A DNA stretch of 64,000 nucleotides from Brevibacillus humidisoli (GTDB lineage Bacteria > Bacillota > Bacilli > Brevibacillales > Brevibacillaceae). Positions 33,121 through 41,322 of the stretch are shown here, piece by piece. The notes beneath the pieces are model-generated. The model worked only from the letters and a program-made list of their open reading frames with translations, was not told where the DNA came from and did no database searches. How positions within the stretch are numbered: the stretch's first letter is position 1; each line of letters begins with the position of its first letter. The translations under genes and the position numbers were made by a program. Location: the NCBI RefSeq assembly GCF_020923435.1, contig NZ_CP087263.1:372001-436000 (forward strand), given 5' to 3'.

Positions 33121-34269
33121 GTGTTTGGAATCGTATCCGCTAATTTGGATGGTTTGATTCAGGAGGCAATAGGGGAACCGCCTATCTTTCAATCAGATGG
33201 TTCGTCCATCCGTGATGAACTCGATGCTGCTGCTAGAGCTGCCATCCGAACATTAGTCATTGACTTGGATTGCTTAGCAGAGGACGAGGGGTTGATGGCA
33301 CTTAGAAGCTACCGGCGAAGAAGACCTCACACCCGCATTATTCTGTTAGGGATAAATAGGGTGCCGGGTGATTCGGTTTTGGCTAGATGTGTATCCCTGG
33401 GGATCTACGATGTTGTCAATATCGAAACAGACGGAAAGGATGAGGAGCAAGTACGTTCTCTCATCCTTTCTTCGTTACAGAGACAGCTGGCACAACCGGC
33501 TGCAACCTATGCCGATGCAGCCAGATGGGATATTTACGACAGCCCCTTTTCTCGCGTGAACAAGACAGTAAAATCTATTGGAACAGAAGGGGCGAACATC
33601 AAAAGCGTTGTGATTAAAGAGCGGCTGATCGGAACGCCCGTCATCGTGATAACAAGTGCGACGAAAGGAAGTGGCTGCACGTATGCTGCTATCCAATTAG
33701 CACAGTTGCTGCAGAACTTCGGGAAAGTGGCATGCTTGGAGCTGCAGCATGGTGACTCTGCAGGGAGTTTGCCGTTATTGACAACGGAACATGTGGAAGG
33801 TGTTTTTCAGGTAAAAGGGATGCCGCATATCGACTTTGCTTACGTAAAAAGGACGACAGACGTAACAAAACAGAAAAAATATGACTGGATTGTGGTGGAT
33901 GCCGGGTACTGGAAAGATCGGTCGGATGACACCATAGACGAGTGGGAAAGAGCTACTGTTGGATGTGTGACGGTTGCTCCTTCTCCCTGGGGATATTTTG
34001 AGTATCTAAAACAGATGGACTCTATTTCACGACACCGGCAGGATTGGATATTGCTGCTACAACACCCATCGGCGGGTCAGGAAAAAAAGATTAAGCAGGA
34101 CATGGCAGAATATTGTCTGCCGATTTACTCGTTACCGTATCAACCGGAGGTATTTTCTCTATCTGATGAAACCGCAGGTGTACTTCAATCCGCATTTCAT
34201 CAAACCTTACCACAGTCGGTAGCGAAGAAGAGAATAACCTTTCGATTTCCTTGGTGGAGATCCTCATGA
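33121..34269 (+). CDS. CpaE-like protein with receiver-like N-terminus and altered P-loop
   Basis: 382 aa from GTG 33121. Residues about 1-125 resemble a receiver fold with a VIDLDCL strand and IILLGI, as in CpaE. The ATPase-like part starts near 175: IVITSATKGSGCTYAAIQLA keeps the signature lysine but has Cys in place of the P-loop lysine. YDWIVVDAGYW supplies the Walker-B-like strand. It is therefore probably inactive or weakly active as an ATPase. Third relative in this window; here it sits in the conjugation operon rather than the Tad operon. It overlaps the next gene. Confidence 0.75.
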   Translation: MFGIVSANLDGLIQEAIGEPPIFQSDGSSIRDELDAAARAAIRTLVIDLDCLAEDEGLMALRSYRRRRPHTRIILLGINRVPGDSVLARCVSLGIYDVVNIETDGKDEEQVRSLILSSLQRQLAQPAATYADAARWDIYDSPFSRVNKTVKSIGTEGANIKSVVIKERLIGTPVIVITSATKGSGCTYAAIQLAQLLQNFGKVACLELQHGDSAGSLPLLTTEHVEGVFQVKGMPHIDFAYVKRTTDVTKQKKYDWIVVDAGYWKDRSDDTIDEWERATVGCVTVAPSPWGYFEYLKQMDSISRHRQDWILLLQHPSAGQEKKIKQDMAEYCLPIYSLPYQPEVFSLSDETAGVLQSAFHQTLPQSVAKKRITFRFPWWRSS

Positions 34270-34643
34270 TGTTGGGCACAAAGTTTGTTCCCGAACACCT
34301 GGTGAGTCTTCTACAAAAAATTGCTAAGGTTCCTTTGTCGAACCATGCGGGCAAAGCACATTACGAGCTGGTGGATTTTTTGGAGCAAGAATCGTTCTTT
34401 TGTGAGTGTGAACATACCATTTATCACCTGGACGGACGTCAGGAGCGCGTTGATGTCATGGCACATCGGGATGGGGAAGTCTTGGCAATTGAGGTTGACT
34501 CTCAATTGAAAAGAAAATCCGTGATGAGGTTGTCTCAACTTGAAGGAGGTGATCTCTACCGCATCATTGTAATTTTGAAAGGTACTTGCAAGAAAGTACC
34601 CGATGATATACACGCTGTTGTGAAGGTCCCGATCAAAGAGTGA
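34266..34643 (+). CDS. Small PD-(D/E)xK-nuclease-like protein
   Basis: 125 aa from ATG 34266 (GGTGGAG upstream, overlapping the preceding stop). The order YELVDFLEQE, then RQERVDVMAHRDGEVLAIEVDSQLKRKSV resembles the small restriction-endonuclease-like fold (E, D and ExD in place of ExK). Lys is absent at the usual place, so activity is uncertain. Alternative: an adaptor with the same fold. Confidence 0.5.
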   Translation: MMLGTKFVPEHLVSLLQKIAKVPLSNHAGKAHYELVDFLEQESFFCECEHTIYHLDGRQERVDVMAHRDGEVLAIEVDSQLKRKSVMRLSQLEGGDLYRIIVILKGTCKKVPDDIHAVVKVPIKE

Positions 34644-34683
34644 GGTTTTTCCTGACCAGAGAAAAAAAGTAAAGGATGTGATA

Positions 34684-35565
34684 ATGGTGGAGCGTGACGT
34701 CATTCTTCAGGCGCGGCAGACGGATCTCCCTTCTTTTTTGTGTTCGATGGGATTTGACCTGAAGAAAGAGGGAAAGAATTACCGGCTCACCAGTTACAGT
34801 GGTGTCCTCGTGCGGGACAATATGTATACGGATTTTGCGAATGGGAAAAGTGGAAATGCCGTTGACTTCTGCATGCAGGTGCTCCACTTACCTTTTCATG
34901 AGGCGGTTGAGGCTTTAAACAAGTATGGTGCGAGAGTACAATTGCCTGAATCCCTGTCAAAAGAGGCCAAGCAAGAACAGCCGGTTGTGTTGCCCGAACG
35001 TGCTGAAAATTACAGAAGAATATTTGCATATTTGCATCGTACGCGAGGCATTCCGGTATCACTGATCCAGGAGTTAATCAGAGAGAAGCTGCTGTATCAG
35101 GATTGCAAAGGGAATGCCGTTTTTATTTGCCGGGATGAAAGTGGTGAGGCAAGAGGGGCGATGATCCGGGGAACCCTAACCGGCAAGAGCTTTAAACAAC
35201 GGATTGGTAGCGGAGAATTTCCCTTTATTTGGGGAGCTGCAGTAGGAAAAACAACTTTAACGCTAACGGAAGCACCTATTGAGGCTCTTTCTATTGCGAC
35301 ACTCTATCCTGAAAGCCGTCAGTCTATCTTGGTATCCTTAGGTGGGATTGATTTCATAAGTAGTGTAGAAAAACTACTTGAACAGTATCTGATTAAGCGG
35401 CTTGTCTTGTCCTTTAATAATGATCGACCAGGAAGAGAAGCTGTCCAACGATTTACGGAACGCTTTGGCCACCAAGTGGAGGTCAAGGCGTTTTTACCTT
35501 CTGCGGAGGATTGGAATGAACACTTATTAACTCATAAAAGTGGAACTCAATGTTTGGAAAGATAA
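34684..35565 (+). CDS. DUF3991/Toprim primase-like protein
   Basis: 293 aa from ATG 34684 (AAAGGA 7 bases upstream; GTG 34678 overlaps it). The N-terminal part (about 1-90) has the primase CHC2 layout (YTDFANGKSGNAVDFCMQVL) but no zinc-binding Cys/His. DUF3991-like middle (about 105-180), Toprim domain about 190-280 with LTLTEAPIEALS (Glu motif) and VLSFNNDRPGREA (DxD replaced by NND). Such proteins accompany relaxases and Rep genes on Firmicutes elements and may prime the transferred strand. The loss of zinc ligands and the changed DxD weaken the case for activity. Last gene before the IS1634 insertion. Confidence 0.75.
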   Translation: MVERDVILQARQTDLPSFLCSMGFDLKKEGKNYRLTSYSGVLVRDNMYTDFANGKSGNAVDFCMQVLHLPFHEAVEALNKYGARVQLPESLSKEAKQEQPVVLPERAENYRRIFAYLHRTRGIPVSLIQELIREKLLYQDCKGNAVFICRDESGEARGAMIRGTLTGKSFKQRIGSGEFPFIWGAAVGKTTLTLTEAPIEALSIATLYPESRQSILVSLGGIDFISSVEKLLEQYLIKRLVLSFNNDRPGREAVQRFTERFGHQVEVKAFLPSAEDWNEHLLTHKSGTQCLER

Positions 35566-35585
35566 GTAAATAAAGATGTAGCTGG

Positions 35586-35590
35586 TTTAA
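35586..35590. repeat. Target-site duplication, left of IS1634-family element
   Basis: TTTAA, repeated at 37513-37517 just outside the right end. Confidence 0.8.
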
Positions 35591-37512
35591 CCCGAGTTCG
35601 ACAGTTGCTAGGTAAATGAAATGCCCGTCATCCCTTGTGCAGTCTGGGTTTTCGGGCATAAGCATGTAAAACGGCGTGTATCTATGACTTGGGTTGGATT
35701 TCGAGGAACCTCGGAGGAGCCTCAATCCCAAGCGTATCAAAGGTTTTTCGTTGTTTGGCGGTCAATTCGGTGCTCTGGTACACGTCTCCGTTTTTCGAAG
35801 AAAAATGTCCGAGATGGATGCGATCCAGTTCCTTGCGCAATGCACTCCAAGTTTCGCCGGTTTCCACCTCGACAATGCGCACCAACAGCAACGCCAGCCA
35901 ACTGAGTAGAATATGCGCGCGAATGCGCTCCTCCAGACGATGAAACATCGGGCGAAGTTCTAGTGTCGTCTTCAGCGTACGGAACGCATCCTCCACATCG
36001 ACGAGTTGCTTGTAGCCAAGCGCCACATCTTCCGCGGAAAGCGTGTCATCCGAAGTTCGGATCAAATACTTGCCGTCGTACTTCTCCGCATCGCGGATCG
36101 CCTGCTTATCCAGCTTGAGCGTCCCGTCCTTGAGCTGGCGCAAATACTTTCCGTAGGTCGTATGGGAGCGCAACTTACACGTTGCCTTCGTATGGGCTTG
36201 GCCGCTCAACGGCTTGAGTGCATCCAGTTCCACTTGCAGGTGGTCGATCATCTGTTCACGGCGAAGGCGATCCCGCTCAGCTTCCCTGGGATTGTGAACC
36301 AAGACATAGCGCTTGCGTGCTTCTCCATCACCGACGACGATGTCCTTGACTTGCAGATTCTCGCGAACATGATGGTATCGGCCTTTGCGGCTCATCGCTG
36401 CGTCCGTCGTTTCTTTGCCGGATCGCATTTTCTCCCCAACAATATAATGACCGCCTGTGCGCTGCAATGTGCGCAAGTTGTCTTCGGAGGAGAATCCCCG
36501 ATCCATGACGCTGATCACTCTGCCGAGTTTCCAGCCGACCAAGTCGCGCTTGACCTGATCGACGACGGACATATCCGACGTATTGCCCGGCCATACCCAC
36601 GAGCGGATCGGAATGCCTTGACGGGTGACAGCCAATCCGATGACGACCTGAACCAGATCCGGACGTTTGTCCTTCGAAAATCCCTGCTTACGCAAGGTGT
36701 CGTCTTCCGGTACATCGAACGGATCGACTTCGAAGTAAGAGGAGGTGGTGTCGAAGTAGAGCAGATCGACCTCCAGATTCAGCAAATCTGAGACAGAGCA
36801 ATACACCTGGTGCTCCAGCTCCGACTGAACGTCCAGCAGTTCATCCATCGCCCGGTACAGTTGCTGACTGCTTACCTCGCTTATGCCTGGCAGATACACA
36901 TCTTCCTTCACCCAATCTTCCATGGCCAGCTTGCTCGAGGGATTCAGCGCCCGATTCGCCACCATGGCGAAGATCAGACGTTCAATCGACGCTTGATGCT
37001 TGCGATCGCTGAACAGTTTCTCGAGGATCACATCCAGGCCGATCTTGTGCCACAGTTGATGGAGCAACCAGGCCCCACCCAGACGTTTGCTGGACTGGAA
37101 CAGGAACTGCGCCGTTTCGCCGATCGCATTCTGTACTTGCAAAGCCGCTTCCGGCGTAAGATAGCGGGCGATGCTTTGCACCAAGCGTTCCAGGACTGAG
37201 CGATCGATTTCATCTTCGCGACCGAACGAGTAAATGACCTTGGCTTTGGCGTGTTTAGCGATGGGATCCCATTCATTGTGTGCTAATTGGAGGTAAGCGG
37301 TTGTGGATCCATTTTTATTTTTTCGAGAAACGCGACGTATATACATGCCTATATAATATCATAACAAATCGCTATATACAAGAAATATAAACCAAAACGT
37401 GTGCCTATGAAAATTCGTATTTTTTTCTATTGGCAAACCCGAAGACCCTTGCTATTATGCGATTCTTGATTTTTCATGTGCCCCAAAATGCCGATTTACT
37501 GTCGAACTCGGG
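35591..37512. mobile_element. Intact IS1634-family insertion sequence
   Basis: 1922 bp bounded by perfect 15-bp terminal inverted repeats (CCCGAGTTCGACAGT at 35591-35605 and its complement at 37498-37512) and a 5-bp TTTAA duplication. It contains one transposase gene on the minus strand. Identical termini and an open gene suggest recent insertion, 25 bases after the Toprim gene. Confidence 0.92.
35682..37346 (-). CDS. IS1634-family transposase
   Basis: 554 aa, uninterrupted. DDE transposase of the IS4 superfamily: N-terminal MYIRRVSRKNKNGSTTAYLQ, first Asp region VDLLYFDTTSSYFEV, second Asp VISVMDRGFSSEDN, and the late YREK-like region with VEDAFRTLKTTLELRPMFH. Lengths and motifs match IS1634 family members. 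The base composition is more GC-rich than the flanking genes, consistent with a foreign source. The long frames on the opposite strand are shadows. Confidence 0.93.
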   Translation of the reverse strand: MYIRRVSRKNKNGSTTAYLQLAHNEWDPIAKHAKAKVIYSFGREDEIDRSVLERLVQSIARYLTPEAALQVQNAIGETAQFLFQSSKRLGGAWLLHQLWHKIGLDVILEKLFSDRKHQASIERLIFAMVANRALNPSSKLAMEDWVKEDVYLPGISEVSSQQLYRAMDELLDVQSELEHQVYCSVSDLLNLEVDLLYFDTTSSYFEVDPFDVPEDDTLRKQGFSKDKRPDLVQVVIGLAVTRQGIPIRSWVWPGNTSDMSVVDQVKRDLVGWKLGRVISVMDRGFSSEDNLRTLQRTGGHYIVGEKMRSGKETTDAAMSRKGRYHHVRENLQVKDIVVGDGEARKRYVLVHNPREAERDRLRREQMIDHLQVELDALKPLSGQAHTKATCKLRSHTTYGKYLRQLKDGTLKLDKQAIRDAEKYDGKYLIRTSDDTLSAEDVALGYKQLVDVEDAFRTLKTTLELRPMFHRLEERIRAHILLSWLALLLVRIVEVETGETWSALRKELDRIHLGHFSSKNGDVYQSTELTAKQRKTFDTLGIEAPPRFLEIQPKS

Positions 37513-37517
37513 TTTAA
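37513..37517. repeat. Target-site duplication, right of IS1634-family element
   Basis: TTTAA, matching 35586-35590. Confidence 0.8.
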
Positions 37518-37560
37518 CAGAAAAATGGCGGGACGACTGTAAGTGTCTGATGAAAATTTT

Positions 37561-37610
37561 GTTTTAGGCCTCCATGCCGCTTACGCGGCATGGAGGCCTA
37601 AAACTTTATT
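37561..37610. terminator. Very strong bidirectional terminator
   Basis: Perfect 20-bp stem (37561-37580 and 37585-37604) with a 4-nt loop, bounded by A/T-rich tails on both sides. It can end transcription from both the conjugation operon and the minus-strand genes to the right. Confidence 0.88.
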
Positions 37611-37656
37611 ATCTCTGTACAGTAGGGGAGAGTGACCATTAGTACAACTTTCTCTA

Positions 37657-37827
37657 TCACCCAAAAATCTTTCGTACCTGGTCGTAGATTCTTATGGGAA
37701 GATTCGCGAAGCAGAAACCGACTTGGTTCTCCTGTGCCTCAACGAGAAATGGAGTGTTGAGGTGCAGAACTTCTTCAAACAATCCTGCCGAAAACTCCCG
37801 TTTGACCAGTACGAATGATGTTTTCAT
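37657..37827 (-). CDS. Small hypothetical protein
   Basis: 56 aa. ATG at 37827 is preceded by AAGGAGGGTG on the minus strand, a near-perfect ribosome site, so the longer upstream frame is not needed. Sequence MKTSFVLVKREFSAGLFEEV... has no recognised domain. It is in line with the toxin-antitoxin pair to the right. Confidence 0.5.
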   Translation of the reverse strand: MKTSFVLVKREFSAGLFEEVLHLNTPFLVEAQENQVGFCFANLPIRIYDQVRKIFG

Positions 37828-37944
37828 TCCAACACCCTCCTTATATACTGAGTGTACCATTGAGGAATGGGACAAAAAACAATACAGTGGATCGAGAAAA
37901 ATTAAAGAAAGCTCCTTAACGGGATCGCCCGTTTCAGGAACTTT

Positions 37945-38454
37945 TTATCGCTCCATATTTATATCCTTTCTTTGTGCCCCTGACAACAAACGCTTTTCAA
38001 CTTCATATTCGATAAGTTGACTGATGGTCTTCTGCAGCTGCAGTGATGAGATGAGCAGCAAATCTAAACTGATCATATCTTCTGGCAATAACTCCCCGAC
38101 CTTCCTCTCCAAGAGGTGCCGCGAGATGGACCGAATTTGCTCCGTTTTGATAAAGCTATCTTTTACAATGGTTCCTCTGTATGTATTATCAGCGGCAGCA
38201 TAGTCTTTTGCAGATAGAATAAGATCAGTACGGGTGGTCTCTTTCTTCTCTCCCTCTTGATTATAAAGAGAAGTGATAGGTAGAATGGTAACTGTCTTTC
38301 TTGGAAAATCACTATCGAAAAGAACAACACAACGATGAGATCCCCTTAAAATACGTGAAGGATCTGGCTCTACAGGTGGTTCTGCAGGTAGATCGACGAA
38401 GAAAACCTCGCCACGTTTAAAGGTACGTTTTTGGTTCCATTCTGGATTTCTCAA
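37945..38454 (-). CDS. PemK/MazF-like toxin
   Basis: 169 aa from TTG 38454 on the minus strand (GGGGGGAAGG upstream). MazF-type barrel signatures: FKRGEVFFVDLP, RGSHRCVVLFDSDF, KTVTILPITS and a C-terminal helix region with IKTEQIRSISRHLL. Toxins of this family cut mRNA at short motifs. It is longer than typical MazF (about 110-120 aa) through an insert around GEKKETTRTDL and a longer C-terminus. It follows a small gene by 19 bases, the antitoxin-first order of type II modules. Confidence 0.82.
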   Translation of the reverse strand: MRNPEWNQKRTFKRGEVFFVDLPAEPPVEPDPSRILRGSHRCVVLFDSDFPRKTVTILPITSLYNQEGEKKETTRTDLILSAKDYAAADNTYRGTIVKDSFIKTEQIRSISRHLLERKVGELLPEDMISLDLLLISSLQLQKTISQLIEYEVEKRLLSGAQRKDINMER

Positions 38455-38473
38455 TAACCTTCCCCCCAGTCTG

Positions 38474-38695
38474 CTATTCAGATGAGAGTCTAACAGCGTC
38501 TTGGTAGTGCTTAAACCTTAGCCGCTGATTTTCTTTCTCGTCACCGATTGCAACCTTGGAGAAGTCGATACCAGTTTGCTTATATAGTTTTGAAACGGCT
38601 TTCTCCATTGAAGAACGTGAGGCTGCTTGTTCAGCAAGTTGCATACGGTTAGCTTGCAATCTTTTAGCTCGAAACGGAATGATTTTTTGATCCAC
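38474..38695 (-). CDS. Putative antitoxin
   Basis: 73 aa from GTG 38695 (AGGAA 9-13 bases upstream on the minus strand; GTG 38704 abuts that site). Small, basic, helical, with no recognised DNA-binding motif. Called antitoxin because it directly precedes the PemK-like gene and matches the size of such partners. Confidence 0.58.
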   Translation of the reverse strand: MDQKIIPFRAKRLQANRMQLAEQAASRSSMEKAVSKLYKQTGIDFSKVAIGDEKENQRLRFKHYQDAVRLSSE

Positions 38696-38805
38696 TCGAA
38701 CCACTTCCTATGCTCTCATTTGTCATTATTATAACCTAAACTGGGGGGAATTAGTAGATAGTATGATGGTACCCAGTCAATTTAATACCAAATATTGATG
38801 AAGGA
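38688..38805. repeat. Repeat copy A: antitoxin 5' end and upstream region
   Basis: About 118 bp that recur, diverged, at 49065-49182. Shared blocks include TTGATCCACTCGAACCACTT and GTAGATAGTATGATG. Each copy is followed by IS3-type debris. Confidence 0.75.
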
Positions 38806-39180
38806 AAGCATAGATACTGACCCCTTTATTGATGCCTATGATCGAGAGATTGTTGGCTACAGCTTTTCTCGTTTCTGCCGAACGGATGAATTGTTACAAG
38901 CAGTGAACATGGCCATTGATTATCCGTTTCCAACGTGCAAGGGTTAAGTATTCGCAGCGATAACGGGTGCCAGATAATCCGAAAACAGTATGTATCAGGA
39001 ACGAGCCAGGTTATTAAGATATCAAGAGAAACGGTATAATCGTCGGAACAGTTACCAAGGTTGCCTCTAACAGATGGATCGCTTATGGAACGGTATGCGA
39101 TACGAAGCAACGTGTCTGAAGCATGCAGCCTTTTGCGCTTGTGAGGGGTATAAAGACAATCCCAATCGTAAAATACTTAT
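38806..39180 (+). pseudogene. IS3-type transposase remnant (rve core)
   Basis: Frame fragments read FIDAYDREIVGYSFSRF, TDELLQAVNMAIDYPFP and, one frame over, SIRSDNGCQ, which are landmarks of the IS3-family integrase core. Stops and frameshifts interrupt it and both ends are missing. It fills most of the 38.7-39.2 kb gap; the remainder is the promoter region of the helicase gene. Confidence 0.7.
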
Positions 39181-39228
39181 GGTAAAATGTAGGTGTAAAT
39201 GGACGGATTCGAATATTGGAGGAACAGT

Positions 39229-41322
39229 ATGATTACCATTATCCGCGGTAGTTCTAATAAACCCATATCAAGCCAACACTTAGTGGATTATTTTGAGCAA
39301 CGTTCTGATTTAGAAGGTATTTTGTATCTTGGATACCCGATCATAGGTAGTGTTGATGGTTCGATTAATATCGATGCCATGCTTGTTTCCCCTAGCTTTG
39401 GGATGATTATATTTGACCTTGTTGAGGGAATCAACTTTGAAGATCGAACTGAGATCCGAGATGACCTTTATACAAAGATATATTCAAAGTTAATCGATTA
39501 TAAATCACTTAGTGTTCGAAGAAAACTTCAAGTGAAAATAAGCGTTGCTACCTATGCTTCGGGTTGGAGTACTCGGCTGGAGGATGAACCTGAAGTGGTT
39601 ACTTCTCATGAAGCTTTGGATACTTACTTAAGCGATATAACTTGGCAGAACAATGAGTATTATAGAGTATTATTGCAGGCGATACAAGCAGTTACAAATA
39701 TCAAGAGTACACCTAAAAGAGAAAATGTAACAAAACCCAACTCCAAGGGAGCAATCCTTAAATCGTTAGAAGATTCTATAGCTAACTTGGATAGTAACCA
39801 GAGTGCAGCAGTTATAGAAACTTCTGATAGTGTTCAAAGGATACGCGGGTTAGCAGGATCAGGTAAGACAATCGTACTTGCATTAAAAGTTGCTTACTTA
39901 CATTCTAAAAATCCTGAGTGGAATATTGCAGTAACATTTAATACTCGTTCATTGAAAAAGCAATTTGAAGATTTAATAACTCGATTTACGTATGAACACA
40001 AAAGGGATAAACCCGACTGGGATAAGATCAAGATAATGCAGGGGTGGGGAAGTCCATCGAATAAGGGAATATACTACGAAGTTTGTAAACAACATGATAT
40101 TGAGTATTTTGACTATACTGCTGCCAAAAATGCTTATGAGGGGAGTTTTGCGGCCGTTTGCAGGAAAGCATTATCGGATATTCAAAAATTTATCCCGATG
40201 TACGATGTGATTTTAATCGATGAGGCTCAAGATTTTTCGCGGGAGTTCTTGACGCTTTGTTACGAAATCTTGACACCACCAAAAAGGCTAATATTTGCTT
40301 ATGACGAACTTCAAACATTAAGTCGTAATTCTATGCCACCAACGGAGGAAATTTTTGGGTGTGATGAAAGAGATAGACCCAGGGTTGTTTTGCGAAATGA
40401 ACGAAATAAACCGAAGCAAGACATCATTTTGAGGGTGTGTTATCGGAACTCAAGACCAGTTCTCGCAACTGCACATGCTCTTGGCTTTGGGGTATACAGA
40501 GAAGACGGCATGGTTCAAATGTTTGGAGATAAGTCACTATGGCTTGATGTTGGCTACCAAGTTATTGACGGCGCATTAAATGATGGAGAAAAAGTAAAAC
40601 TGGGGAGGAACGCTGATTCTAGCCCAGAGTTCTTGGAAAATCATTCACCCATTGATGATTTAATTCAGTTCAAATGTTTCGAAGATGTTCACCGACAAGA
40701 AGAGTGGATTGTTCAAGAAATATACAAGAATTTGACCCAGGATGAGTTGCGTCCACAGGATATCATGGTTGTTCACACTGACCCATTAACAACCCAAGAT
40801 GCGGTGGGGAATATGCGCAGACGATTATTTGAAATGGGCATCAATACACATCTGGCAGGTGCAGCAAATCCTGACTTGTTTAATAAAGATGATTCGGTAA
40901 CATTTACTGGGATTTATCGTGCAAAAGGAAATGAAGCAGGGATGGTGTATGTAATAAATGCTCAGAACTGCTACAGTGGGATGGAATTGTCAAAAAAGAG
41001 GAACATTTTATTCACCGCAATAACTAGGAGTAAAGGTTGGGTTCGTGTGACTGGTTACGGTGAAGATATGTTAAAACTGACTCGAGAGTATCAAGAAACA
41101 AAGGATAGAAATTTCGAACTCCATTTCACATATCCCACAGCTGATATGAGAAAGAAAATGAATATTATTCATCGCGATATGACAAGGGATGAAAAGAGGT
41201 TCGTTGAGTCCAGTATTGAGAACCTCACTGAGATTGTTAAAGCAATTCGCCGCAAGGAAATTTACCTTGAAGACTTGCCCCAAGAATTAAGGGAGGCTTT
41301 GAAGGTGATTTTCGATGAGTAG
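39229..41322 (+). CDS. UvrD/Rep-like superfamily 1 helicase with N-terminal nuclease-like domain
   Basis: 697 aa. ATG 39229 has TGGAGG 6 bases upstream; the in-frame ATG at 39199 lacks a site. Residues about 1-150 resemble a NERD-like nuclease fold (LGYPIIGSVDGSINIDAMLV, then FGMIIFDLVEG). Helicase motor: Walker A IRGLAGSGKTIVLALK (about 205-220), motif II VILIDEAQDFSREF (about 328-341), later motifs GIYRAKGNEAGMVYV and ILFTAITRSKGWVRVTGYG. The last 8 bases overlap the DUF2290 gene, so the two proteins are made together. It sits among IS elements, typical of defence islands. Target and mechanism unknown. Confidence 0.85.
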   Translation: MITIIRGSSNKPISSQHLVDYFEQRSDLEGILYLGYPIIGSVDGSINIDAMLVSPSFGMIIFDLVEGINFEDRTEIRDDLYTKIYSKLIDYKSLSVRRKLQVKISVATYASGWSTRLEDEPEVVTSHEALDTYLSDITWQNNEYYRVLLQAIQAVTNIKSTPKRENVTKPNSKGAILKSLEDSIANLDSNQSAAVIETSDSVQRIRGLAGSGKTIVLALKVAYLHSKNPEWNIAVTFNTRSLKKQFEDLITRFTYEHKRDKPDWDKIKIMQGWGSPSNKGIYYEVCKQHDIEYFDYTAAKNAYEGSFAAVCRKALSDIQKFIPMYDVILIDEAQDFSREFLTLCYEILTPPKRLIFAYDELQTLSRNSMPPTEEIFGCDERDRPRVVLRNERNKPKQDIILRVCYRNSRPVLATAHALGFGVYREDGMVQMFGDKSLWLDVGYQVIDGALNDGEKVKLGRNADSSPEFLENHSPIDDLIQFKCFEDVHRQEEWIVQEIYKNLTQDELRPQDIMVVHTDPLTTQDAVGNMRRRLFEMGINTHLAGAANPDLFNKDDSVTFTGIYRAKGNEAGMVYVINAQNCYSGMELSKKRNILFTAITRSKGWVRVTGYGEDMLKLTREYQETKDRNFELHFTYPTADMRKKMNIIHRDMTRDEKRFVESSIENLTEIVKAIRRKEIYLEDLPQELREALKVIFDE

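Noticed and set aside
1-35565. Integrated ICE with definable att sites
   Set aside because: No integrase, tRNA gene or flanking direct repeat was found; the left end is outside the window, so integration is only an inference.
36006-37199. Two + strand frames of 130-260 codons in the IS1634 element
   Set aside because: Antisense to the transposase in a GC-rich gene, without ribosome sites or recognisable sequence.
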